Assembly: GCA_014523495.1 (NCBI GenBank)
Contig: JAATVM010000144.1
Span: forward strand, 1-5,001
DNA: 5,001 nucleotides
Direction of reading: 5' to 3'
From: Nitrososphaerales archaeon TH1920
GTDB lineage: Archaea; Thermoproteota; Nitrososphaeria; Nitrososphaerales; Nitrososphaeraceae
This document shows positions 1 to 4,953 of this stretch, in pieces. Numbering within the stretch: position 1 is the first letter of the stretch; the number at the start of each line of letters is the position of its first letter. A model generated the notes under the pieces. It was not told the DNA's origin. It saw nothing but the letters and a program-made list of their open reading frames with translations, and made no database searches. The position numbers were made by a program, and so were the translations under genes.

Positions 1-1
1 T

Positions 2-724
2 AGAGACCAAAAAATAAAGTTTGACGGTCCAATAAAACGCTTTGAGGATAGCGAAGAGGTAATAACTTTACACGATACCGATGGCCTTGAAGTGGAACTT
101 GTAGCTCACGAATCAGCAAAAGATAGAGGGGTTAATGTATGGAAAGGTGGTCCTATCCCTGTGGAACATGCAATAAGAGGCTTTTATTCTGTTACTCTGT
201 CAGAGGAGGGTTACGAACGTACATCATCCATCTTGACTGATGAATTAGGGTTCATTCACACTCGTGAAGAGGGGAGTCGATTCCGCTATGAAATTCCCAC
301 TAGCTCATCATCAGCCGCTAGTGGCCAGGGAGAAGTGATAGGAGGAGCTAGAATTGTTGATGTTCTTTGTCTGCCTTATGCACGAGAGGCAGTTATAGGG
401 ACTGGTTCAGTCCATCACGTGGCGTGGCGTACGCCTAGTGATGAGCAACAAAAAATCTTGCGACACAAAATAGTCAGATCTGGACTAAACGCAACTCCTG
501 TTATTGATCGATTTTACTTTCATTCTGTATATTTTCGTGAGCCAGGAGGTGTGCTCTTCGAAATTGCTACGAATCCACCAGGTTTTACAGTCGACGAAAG
601 GAAAGAAGAATTAGGGACTCACCTTCTGCTTCCACCGTGGTTTGAATCTATAAGGAATGATCTTCAGAAGGTGTTACCCCAAGTTAACATCAACGGCAAG
701 ATCCTTGGAGGAAAAAAAGAGTGA
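2..724 (+). CDS. mhqO: MhqO-like ring-cleaving dioxygenase, VOC superfamily (5' partial)
   Basis: Extradiol-type dioxygenase that probably opens hydroquinone or catechol rings with Fe(II) and O2 in the cytosol. The frame is open to the window edge, so the 240 visible residues lack roughly the first 75 of a protein usually near 310-320. Visible residues 1-36 are the tail of one vicinal-oxygen-chelate module, ending in DGLEVELVAH. A second half runs from IRGFYSVTL (59-67) to the C-terminus. The His pair of GSVHHVAW (138-139) and Glu187 of GGVLFEIAT fit two metal ligands. Arg170 and Tyr177, in VIDRFYFHSVYF, fit active-site residues known from the relative PcpA. The third ligand, an N-terminal His, lies outside the window. 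The tail NPPGFTVDE...LPPWFE is typical of the MhqO/YkcA family. An internal GTG at 92 is not the start, because conserved sequence precedes it. The stop overlaps the next gene's start. Family assignment is firm; the substrate is inferred. Confidence 0.9.
   Translation, partial: RDQKIKFDGPIKRFEDSEEVITLHDTDGLEVELVAHESAKDRGVNVWKGGPIPVEHAIRGFYSVTLSEEGYERTSSILTDELGFIHTREEGSRFRYEIPTSSSSAASGQGEVIGGARIVDVLCLPYAREAVIGTGSVHHVAWRTPSDEQQKILRHKIVRSGLNATPVIDRFYFHSVYFREPGGVLFEIATNPPGFTVDERKEELGTHLLLPPWFESIRNDLQKVLPQVNINGKILGGKKE
707..711 (+). promoter_or_regulatory. Shine-Dalgarno site of mhqD
   Basis: GGAGG inside the last codons of the dioxygenase gene, nine bases before GTG 721. Together with the GTGA stop/start overlap it supports the GTG start and translational coupling of the two genes. 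Confidence 0.7.
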
Positions 725-1353
725 CCCGCTCCACTAGATTGGGCTTTATTCATAATTTTCTGGATTCAAATGAGCGTAATACCATGACATTGCTTCTATT
801 ACACGGAACAGGCGGAACTGAAGATGACCTAATCCAGTTGGGAAGGGAGATCAGTCGGTCAGCTGCTATATTGAGCCCTCGAGGTAAAGTATTGGAAAAC
901 GGTGCACCACGCTTCTTCAGACGACTAGCCGAAGGAGTTTTTGATGTCGAAGACTTAAAGTTCCGTACAGACGAATTAGCCGATTTTGTAGAAAAAGCAT
1001 CCAAACTCTATAGCTTTGATTTACGAAATGTAGTGGCCATCGGGTATTCTAATGGAGCAAATATAGCAGCAAGTATACTGTTGCTCCGACCAGAAGTGCT
1101 CTCAGCTGCGATATTGTTCAGGCCAATGGTTCCACTAATTCCGGATACTATTCCGGACCTTTCTAAGAAGAGTATTTTTGTCAGCGGCGGTTCACGTGAT
1201 CCAATAGTCCCAAAAGGAGAAACCGAGAGACTTGCTGATCTGTTCAAAGAATCAAGCGCCAAGGTATTTGTCTATTGGGAAGATAGCGGTCATGAATTAG
1301 GCATGAGAGAGATTACCGAGGCCAGGAAATGGCTGTCTTATATTTCTAAATAG
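721..1353 (+). CDS. mhqD: MhqD-like alpha/beta hydrolase (carboxylesterase/phospholipase family)
   Basis: Cytosolic serine hydrolase of 210 residues, close to the usual ~200. LLLLHGTGG (24-32) gives the oxyanion-hole loop. GYSNG (108-112) is the nucleophile elbow with Ser110. Asp160 (GGSRDPIVP) and His191 (DSGHELG) complete the triad. The segment VLENGAPRFFRRLAEGVFD (57-75) is characteristic of MhqD. In Bacillus, mhqD accompanies mhqO/mhqE dioxygenase genes and is induced by methylhydroquinone and catechols; its true substrate is not settled. The GTG start at 721 is chosen because it forms a GTGA overlap with the upstream stop, has GGAGG nine bases before it, and provides the N-terminal strand normal for the family. 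ATG 784 would start just before LLLLHG and drop that strand. It ends in tandem stops TAG-TAA. Arginine codons in both mhq genes lean to CGN (20 of 34), unlike the dehydrogenase downstream. Confidence 0.92.
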   Translation: MTRSTRLGFIHNFLDSNERNTMTLLLLHGTGGTEDDLIQLGREISRSAAILSPRGKVLENGAPRFFRRLAEGVFDVEDLKFRTDELADFVEKASKLYSFDLRNVVAIGYSNGANIAASILLLRPEVLSAAILFRPMVPLIPDTIPDLSKKSIFVSGGSRDPIVPKGETERLADLFKESSAKVFVYWEDSGHELGMREITEARKWLSYISK

Positions 1354-1414
1354 TAAAGAACTTAGAGAAAGAGGTAAGAATCTTGTAGAGTATTCAAATC
1401 CATAACTTGAAATT
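1354..1414. other. short convergent intergenic gap
   Basis: Sixty-one bases between the stop of mhqD and the stop of the ABM gene. I see no hairpin with a T-run and no gene. Transcription from both sides probably ends here or runs into the opposite gene. Confidence 0.5.
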
Positions 1415-1744
1415 TTAGTAGATATCTAATTTCGATATGACGTAATCTTTTCTCTCCGGAACGCGTTCAAAGTTAGGTTTCGTCTTTAGGACTAAAGCAG
1501 AGAGAACCTTATTTTCAGGTCCATAATATTTGTCCATATCTTCCTTCGTTTCCCAAAGAGTCAAAACAATGGTTTCCTTTGGATCACCCAGATTATCCAT
1601 GATTGCATAACCATTCAATCCCTTGACTTTTCCATTGATTTTCTCAAAGAATTCAATCAAAAGCTCGGTATTTTGCCCTCTTTTTCCTTCCTTTAAACGT
1701 ACTACGTTTAGTTTGACATATTTTATTTCTGATGAATGCTTCAT
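1415..1744 (-). CDS. ABM-domain protein (antibiotic biosynthesis monooxygenase family, dimeric alpha/beta barrel)
   Basis: Small cytosolic protein of 109 residues. Residues ~8-95 fit the ferredoxin-like ABM fold: strand YVKLNVVRLKEG (9-20), helix TELLIEFFEKING (26-38), strand GLNGYAIMDN (42-51), strand ETIVLTLWETKEDMDKYY (57-74, with the family's W-E-[ST]-x-[ED] pattern at Trp64), then a helix. Family members are dimers. They include cofactor-free quinol or anthrone monooxygenases such as YgiN, heme-degrading enzymes, and many of unknown role. No residue pattern here fixes the substrate. The ATG has no Shine-Dalgarno site but has AATATAAA centred about 30 bases upstream, fitting a leaderless archaeal transcript. 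It is divergent from the aldehyde dehydrogenase and convergent with mhqD. A role in quinone chemistry would suit the neighbours but is inference. Confidence 0.8.
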   Translation of the reverse strand: MKHSSEIKYVKLNVVRLKEGKRGQNTELLIEFFEKINGKVKGLNGYAIMDNLGDPKETIVLTLWETKEDMDKYYGPENKVLSALVLKTKPNFERVPERKDYVISKLDIY

Positions 1745-1770
1745 TTACTTTTGTGACAAGACATTCCACA

Positions 1771-1778
1771 TTTATATT
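1771..1778 (-). promoter_or_regulatory. TATA-like box for the ABM gene (also usable on the + strand)
   Basis: Read on the minus strand this is AATATAAA, centred about 30 bases upstream of ATG 1744, so transcription would begin within a few bases of the start codon (leaderless). Read on the plus strand it is TTTATATT, centred about 27 bases before ATG 1801, the short upstream ORF of the dehydrogenase. The same octamer recurs at 1793-1800. Confidence 0.5.
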
Positions 1779-1788
1779 GCACAGTGCA
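1778..1788. promoter_or_regulatory. candidate shared operator, palindrome TGCAC-A-GTGCA
   Basis: A perfect 5-bp inverted repeat around one central base. It lies between the two TTTATATT octamers, so it covers the place where TFB would contact the BRE of either divergent promoter. A dimeric regulator bound here could block both the ABM and the dehydrogenase gene. The half-sites are short, so this is a suggestion based on position. Confidence 0.4.
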
Positions 1789-1790
1789 GG

Positions 1791-1800
1791 TTTTTATATT
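1791..1800 (+). promoter_or_regulatory. TATA-like box for the aldehyde dehydrogenase gene
   Basis: TTTTTATATT. A start about 27 bases downstream falls near 1822-1824 and leaves a leader of about 13 bases before TTG 1836. It includes a second exact copy of the octamer found at 1771-1778. Confidence 0.45.
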
Positions 1801-1839
1801 ATGGCAAAATACTGGGAGATGGGTGTAGTAAATCCTTGA
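1801..1839 (+). CDS. possible 12-codon upstream ORF (leader peptide) before the dehydrogenase
   Basis: ATG-started ORF reading MAKYWEMGVVNP and then TGA. Its stop overlaps the proposed TTG start of the dehydrogenase in the four bases TTGA (1836-1839). The ATG lies about 27 bases after the TTTATATT box at 1771-1778, the distance expected for a leaderless archaeal mRNA. It may be translated and coupled to the dehydrogenase, or it may be chance. A frameshift joining it to the dehydrogenase is also possible. Confidence 0.25.
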   Translation: MAKYWEMGVVNP

Positions 1840-3239
1840 AAGGGACTGAAACAAAATTAAAGACGCTAAATCCCGCAACAGAAGAGTTACTTAATGAGTA
1901 TGATATCATGACTAATGAAAAAATCAATGATTCCGTAAAGCGGGCAAAAGAAGCGTTTTCAGAGTGGAAAAAAGACATACATAAAAGGTCAGAATTTCTT
2001 TATGCTTTTGCTAATGAATTTAGAAAGAATAAGGAAATTCTTGCTAAGACTGCCACACAAGAAATGGGAAAGGCAATCAAAGAATCAAGGTCTGAAGTAG
2101 AGAAATGTGCTTGGGCCATAGAATACTTCGCCGATAACGGCAAAGTCTTTCTGTCAGAGGAAGTGGTCAATACCGACGCAAGAAAGAGTATCATAACCTA
2201 TGAGCCTCTTGGAGTAATTGGTAGCATAATGCCATGGAATTTTCCATATTGGCAGGCACTAAGATTTGCAGCCCCTTCACTAATGGTAGGTAACACTATT
2301 GTTTTGAAACCAGCAAGTGCCACAATGCAATGTGGAATTGAGATTGAGAATACTTTCAGAAAAGCTGGAGCACCGGGGGGCGTTTTTCAGACATTAATAG
2401 GAAATTCTAGTATTGCTGAAACACTTATCGATTCAGATATTAACGCAGTGACTTTTACTGGTAGCGTTCCGGTGGGTGCAAAAGTCGCAAAGAGGGCTAC
2501 ATCCCAATTGAAGAAAACGGTTCTTGAATTAGGAGGAAGTGATCCATTCATAGTATGTGAAGATGCAGATTTAGAAAAAACCTCAACTGGAGCAGTCAAA
2601 GGGCGTTTCATTAATTGTGGGCAAAGCTGTATCGCTTCAAAGCGGTTTATTGTTGTGAGAAATATTGCCGACGAGTTTATAGAGAAATTCGTCCAAGAAA
2701 CTGAAAAGCTTAAGGTAGGTGATCCCCTTTCCGATGATACCGATATTGGTCCACTTGTTAATGCCAAAAGTCTCGAGAACATGGAATCCCTCGTTAAAGA
2801 GTCTGTAAACGCTGGTGCTGAAGTTATTGCGGGAGGCGAGCGTGCTAACAGGAAGGGTTACTTTTATCGACCAACAATTATGAAAAATGTTTCTCCAGAG
2901 ATGCGCATAGCAAGTGAAGAAGTATTCGGTCCTGTTGCTCCTATAATTACGGTGAATGATGAAAATGAGGCAATGAAAATTGCCAACGATTCTAAATATG
3001 GTTTGGGAGCCAGCATTTGGACACAAGATTTACAGAAAGCTGAAAAGTTATCAAGAGCTGTAGAGTCTGGCATTGTTACTGTTAACAATGTAGTAATATC
3101 AGATCCCAGAGTTCCATTTGGAGGTATCAAAAATAGTGGATTTGGCAGGGAGTTATCAAGACATGGGATGTTAGAATTTGTCAATATAAAATCAATCAGA
3201 TTCTATGATCAATTAATTCATAATCATCACGTAGAGTGA
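1836..3239 (+). CDS. NAD(P)-dependent aldehyde dehydrogenase, succinate-semialdehyde dehydrogenase type
   Basis: Oxidises an aldehyde, probably succinate semialdehyde, to the acid in the cytosol. From TTG 1836 it has 467 residues, normal for the Sad/YneI-like group. Visible landmarks are: LNPATEE (11-17), the usual N-terminal strand; PWNFP with Asn135; VLKPAS with Lys158; the cofactor loop FTGSVPVG (207-214); general base Glu231 in LELGGSDP; catalytic Cys265 in GQSCIASKR; EEVFGP (361-366); and PFGGIKNSGFGRE (427-439). The open frame extends back to ATG 1623, but that part is antisense to the ABM gene and not ALDH-like. ATG 1908 would remove the first strand. TTG 1836 is therefore the best start, with only a weak GGGTG ten bases before it. 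Thaumarchaeal relatives have been discussed for the semialdehyde steps of the hydroxypropionate/hydroxybutyrate cycle. Aldehydes from ring cleavage are another possible substrate. Sequence alone does not decide. Confidence 0.9.
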   Translation: MKGTETKLKTLNPATEELLNEYDIMTNEKINDSVKRAKEAFSEWKKDIHKRSEFLYAFANEFRKNKEILAKTATQEMGKAIKESRSEVEKCAWAIEYFADNGKVFLSEEVVNTDARKSIITYEPLGVIGSIMPWNFPYWQALRFAAPSLMVGNTIVLKPASATMQCGIEIENTFRKAGAPGGVFQTLIGNSSIAETLIDSDINAVTFTGSVPVGAKVAKRATSQLKKTVLELGGSDPFIVCEDADLEKTSTGAVKGRFINCGQSCIASKRFIVVRNIADEFIEKFVQETEKLKVGDPLSDDTDIGPLVNAKSLENMESLVKESVNAGAEVIAGGERANRKGYFYRPTIMKNVSPEMRIASEEVFGPVAPIITVNDENEAMKIANDSKYGLGASIWTQDLQKAEKLSRAVESGIVTVNNVVISDPRVPFGGIKNSGFGRELSRHGMLEFVNIKSIRFYDQLIHNHHVE

Positions 3240-3331
3240 TGGCAAGTAGATTAGGTCTTAATGTAGATAAAATTAGAGAAGGAGTTTTCACATATCCTAC
3301 AAATTCTTACGACATTCGCTATATGCTATAG
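3239..3331 (+). CDS. small ORF touching the dehydrogenase stop; hypothetical or gene remnant
   Basis: Thirty codons, beginning MASRLGLNVDKIREG and ending YDIRYML. The ATG shares one base with the dehydrogenase stop (TGATG), an arrangement typical of translational coupling. There is no clear Shine-Dalgarno site and no family I recognise. A different frame is open from 3277 to a stop at 3427-3429. It reads protein-like (…TFVDVPLMGVPSWYLRKE…LPLSRK), so the two could be pieces of one broken downstream gene. It could also be chance. Confidence 0.25.
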   Translation: MASRLGLNVDKIREGVFTYPTNSYDIRYML

Positions 3332-3464
3332 TTACATTCGTAGACGTACCTCTCATGGGTGTTCCTTCTTGGTATCTCAGAAAGGAACTTAACCTACCGG
3401 TATGCGACTTGCCACTTTCCAGAAAGTAACTACAATTTGTGGATGGAATTTGAGTTAAACATGC
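3332..3464. other. non-coding or decayed stretch after the dehydrogenase
   Basis: This holds no intact gene. It contains a 7-bp stem, GTTCCTT (3361-3367) with AAGGAAC (3382-3388), around a 14-base loop. It also has an imperfect direct repeat CAGAAAG[GT]AACT at 3378-3389 and 3420-3431. A short open frame to 3429 may be what remains of a gene. No T-run good enough to call a terminator is seen. Confidence 0.35.
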
Positions 3465-3465
3465 C

Positions 3466-3475
3466 AATAGCTATT
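3466..3475. promoter_or_regulatory. palindrome AATAGCTATT upstream of the thioredoxin-fold gene
   Basis: A perfect 10-bp palindrome one base before the TATA-like box CTTTATAG. Its left part, CAATAGCT (3465-3472), is repeated inverted as AGCTATTG at 3512-3519, on the other side of the predicted transcription start. The position suits an operator overlapping the BRE; the regulator is unknown. Confidence 0.35.
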
Positions 3476-3476
3476 T

Positions 3477-3484
3477 CTTTATAG
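3477..3484 (+). promoter_or_regulatory. TATA-like box of the thioredoxin-fold gene
   Basis: CTTTATAG. Transcription would start near 3508, giving a leader of about 22 bases before ATG 3531. The only purine-rich stretch, GAAAGG at 3525-3530, abuts the ATG with no spacer and is unlikely to work as a Shine-Dalgarno site. A five-codon ORF (MSYCN, 3509-3526) begins at the predicted transcript start. Confidence 0.4.
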
Positions 3485-3530
3485 ATCGCAAAAGAGAAAT
3501 AATAGAACATGAGCTATTGTAATTGAAAGG

Positions 3531-4085
3531 ATGTCTGAACGGATTAATAAATTGACTTTACCAATAAAAGTAGACTATGATCATATCCAAGGTCCTATCA
3601 ATGCGCCAATAAGCATAGTAGAATATGGTGATTATGAATGTCCCTATACTGGTATGGCCTATCCAATAGTAAAGGAATTAAGAAGAAGGCTGGGTGACAG
3701 TATATGCTTCGTATTCCGTAATTTCCCTCTTAATGAAATCCATCCTCACGCACAGCATGCAGCCGAAGCGGCTGAAGCAGCCGGGGGTCAAGACAAATTT
3801 TGGCAAATGCATGATCATCTATTTGAACACCAAAATGAATTAGAAGATGGGCATTTATTAGAATATGCAAAGATTGTAGGATTGGATACAGAGAGATTCA
3901 AAAAAGAAATATCTGAGCAAGTTTATGTTCCCATTATAAACAAATCACTAAAGAATGGAATTAAAAGTGGTGTTGAAGGCACTCCAACTTTCTTTTTAAA
4001 TGGTGTACGTTACGAAGATTCATGGGAATTAGAAACTCTGTTTGAAACAATCAGATCTGTTATCAAAAAAGAAAATAAGAATTAA
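3531..4085 (+). CDS. DsbA-family thioredoxin-fold protein with monothiol CPYT site, cytosolic
   Basis: A 184-residue protein of the DsbA/thioredoxin_4 type, the kind also found fused to the C-terminus of some NhaA antiporters. DHIQGPINAPISIVEYGDYE (17-36) leads into the active site Cys37-Pro-Tyr-Thr40, where the second Cys of the usual CxxC is Thr. The helical insert follows (AQHAAEAAEAAGGQDKFWQMHDHLF, 74-98), then the cis-proline loop GTPTFFLNGVRY (150-161, Pro152). The only other cysteine is Cys59. There is no signal peptide or membrane segment, so it should act in the cytosol. With one active-site thiol it cannot form the normal internal disulfide. Glutathione-transferase-like, peroxidase, reductase or chaperone roles are all open. 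It has its own TATA-like box. The nearest gene downstream, mntR, is convergent and separate. Arginine codons are mostly AGA/AGG and G+C is low, fitting resident archaeal DNA. Confidence 0.88.
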   Translation: MSERINKLTLPIKVDYDHIQGPINAPISIVEYGDYECPYTGMAYPIVKELRRRLGDSICFVFRNFPLNEIHPHAQHAAEAAEAAGGQDKFWQMHDHLFEHQNELEDGHLLEYAKIVGLDTERFKKEISEQVYVPIINKSLKNGIKSGVEGTPTFFLNGVRYEDSWELETLFETIRSVIKKENKN

Positions 4086-4105
4086 ACCTCTGGGATAGAA
4101 TCTGG

Positions 4106-4211
4106 TGATTAAAATTCTTGTGCCGTGTGAATCATCCTTTTGGTCATAGATGGATTTTGTTTGAATCAATTGATTAATAATAACAATAACCGAAACTTAA
4201 TGATTGAATCA
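4106..4211. repeat. cluster of six AATCA/TGATT words
   Basis: AATCA or its complement occurs at 4106-4110, 4130-4134, 4164-4168, 4171-4175, 4201-4205 and 4207-4211. The last four form two inverted pairs. This is far denser than expected for a pentamer even in AT-rich DNA, but the word was chosen after seeing it. Confidence 0.35.
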
Positions 4212-4390
4212 CTTAAAGAATAGTGTCTCCTAGTTTTTGAATTTGGCCTAAATAGTGCTAATATCCAAAGGCTTACGAAAAGAAACGAAACGAAATGGGC
4301 TTAATATTTCAAACCTAGATTTTTGCAAAAGATCGACATTCTCTTGTTAAGAATAAATAACGTGTAATATCCCGGACTTGCGTATGTTCT

Positions 4391-4401
4391 GTCCTGAGGA
4401 C
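4391..4401. terminator. small hairpin GTCCT-G-AGGAC next to AT-rich tract, possible transcript end
   Basis: A perfect 5-bp inverted repeat about 30 bases past the mntR stop. On the plus strand it is followed by the T-rich run TAATTTTAATTT. The one-base centre makes a tight hairpin unlikely without opening base pairs, so a protein-binding site is equally possible. Confidence 0.2.
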
Positions 4402-4428
4402 TAGATAATTTTAATTTAGTGATAAATG

Positions 4429-4929
4429 CTATATTCTTTTAAGAACAGTGTTTTTTTTCAGTTCATTTATGAATTCCTCGAGCTTCTTCATAGTTTCAGG
4501 ATGCAAGTGATGTTCTATACCTTCTGCATCATTATTCGCGGTTTCCTCGTCTACCCCAATTATCTTGAAGAACTCGGCTAAAAGACCGTGTCTGTTACGA
4601 ATATTTCGAGCAATTCGGATTCCTTCATTGGTTAGCCTAATGCCTCTGTATTTTTCATATTTTAGATAGCCCGTTTCATCGAGTTTCTGCATCATTTTGG
4701 TCACGCTAGGAGAACTCACATTAAGATAACTTGAAATGTCTACAGTTGTAGCATATCCCTTCTGTTGAACCAATTCATAAATTACTTCTCGATAATCCTC
4801 CATTCTATCTGTCCGATGGTCTTTCTTTCCATTATTTCCATCGCGAATAGCCACTAGTCTATTATCCTTCTCCAATTCTGTCATTTCACTGAGTTTATTT
4901 ATCAGAAGGACCACCTCTTTACTTTCCAT
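4429..4929 (-). CDS. mntR: MntR-type (DtxR family) manganese-dependent transcriptional repressor
   Basis: Homodimeric regulator that senses Mn(II) (or Fe(II)) and normally represses metal uptake genes. From MEDY at residue 43 it follows Bacillus MntR closely. A winged helix-turn-helix spans about 46-105, with GYATTVDISSYLNVSSPSVTKMMQKL as the HTH and YEKYRGIRLT as the wing. The dimerisation and metal domain follows. All six expected metal ligands are present: Asp45, Glu48, His114, Glu136, Glu139 and His140 (EGIEHHL). It has no C-terminal FeoA/SH3-like domain, so it is of the short MntR class, not IdeR/DtxR. The 42-residue charged N-terminal extension is unusual; Bacillus MntR has only a few residues before MEDY. 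The start at 4929 is preferred because AGGAG lies four bases upstream. ATG 4803, exactly at MEDY, is the alternative. A 16-bp palindrome upstream suggests autoregulation. No metal transporter gene is visible in the window. Confidence 0.92.
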   Translation of the reverse strand: MESKEVVLLINKLSEMTELEKDNRLVAIRDGNNGKKDHRTDRMEDYREVIYELVQQKGYATTVDISSYLNVSSPSVTKMMQKLDETGYLKYEKYRGIRLTNEGIRIARNIRNRHGLLAEFFKIIGVDEETANNDAEGIEHHLHPETMKKLEEFINELKKNTVLKRI

Positions 4930-4933
4930 TTTA

Positions 4934-4938
4934 CTCCT
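4934..4938 (-). promoter_or_regulatory. Shine-Dalgarno site of mntR
   Basis: AGGAG on the minus strand, followed by TAAA and the ATG at 4929. It supports the longer start over ATG 4803. The spacer is on the short side. Confidence 0.55.
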
Positions 4939-4953
4939 ATTAAATATTTAATA
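4938..4953. promoter_or_regulatory. 16-bp palindrome upstream of mntR, candidate autoregulatory operator
   Basis: TATTAAATATTTAATA is perfectly self-complementary. It ends at the Shine-Dalgarno site, about 16 bases from the start codon by its centre. MntR/DtxR dimers bind palindromes of this size, so repression of its own gene is plausible. Chance palindromes are common in AT-rich DNA. The TATA box is unclear; TTAATAAT (complement of 4986-4993) is one candidate. Confidence 0.4.

Larger units (their letters stand above)
4086..4428. other. 343-base convergent intergenic region rich in palindromes, no gene
   Basis: No ORF beyond about a dozen codons and no tRNA or rRNA features. T-runs that could end the thioredoxin-fold transcript lie at 4234-4238 and 4320-4324. 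On the minus strand, the complement of 4276-4295 is T-rich with repeated TTTCG units and could end the mntR transcript. Palindromes are AATCAATTGATT (4164-4175), TGATT-G-AATCA (4201-4211), TTTTGCAAAA (4321-4330) and GTCCT-G-AGGAC (4391-4401). A small unannotated RNA cannot be excluded. Confidence 0.5.

Noticed and set aside
92..94. GTG 92 as the start of the dioxygenase
   Set aside because: Family-typical sequence (LHDTDGLE) runs in frame directly upstream to the window edge, so the gene starts outside the window.
750..1262. Two 84-codon open frames on the minus strand inside mhqD
   Set aside because: They are antisense shadows of a well-recognised hydrolase, with low-complexity Ser-rich products and no family resemblance.
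1623..1835. A 71-codon N-terminal extension of the aldehyde dehydrogenase frame back to ATG 1623
   Set aside because: Most of it is antisense to the ABM gene, it is unlike any ALDH N-terminus, and it would include the promoter region. The family length fits a start at 1836.
2000..3184. Several minus-strand open frames of 64-131 codons inside the aldehyde dehydrogenase gene
   Set aside because: They overlap each other and a gene with full catalytic motifs. Their products look like random translations.
3378..3431. Imperfect direct repeat CAGAAAG[GT]AACT as an attachment site or target duplication
   Set aside because: It is short and imperfect, the 30 bases between the copies are not a mobile element, and no integrase or transposase is nearby.
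3445..3486. A 13-codon ORF starting MEFELNMPIAISL before the thioredoxin-fold gene
   Set aside because: It has no ribosome binding site, overlaps the TATA-like box and palindrome, and shows no sign of selection.
4276..4295. GAAAC/ACGAAA tandem units as a possible CRISPR or satellite repeat
   Set aside because: Only a few five- or six-base units are present, with no spacers and no further copies. It is better explained as a T-rich transcript end on the other strand.
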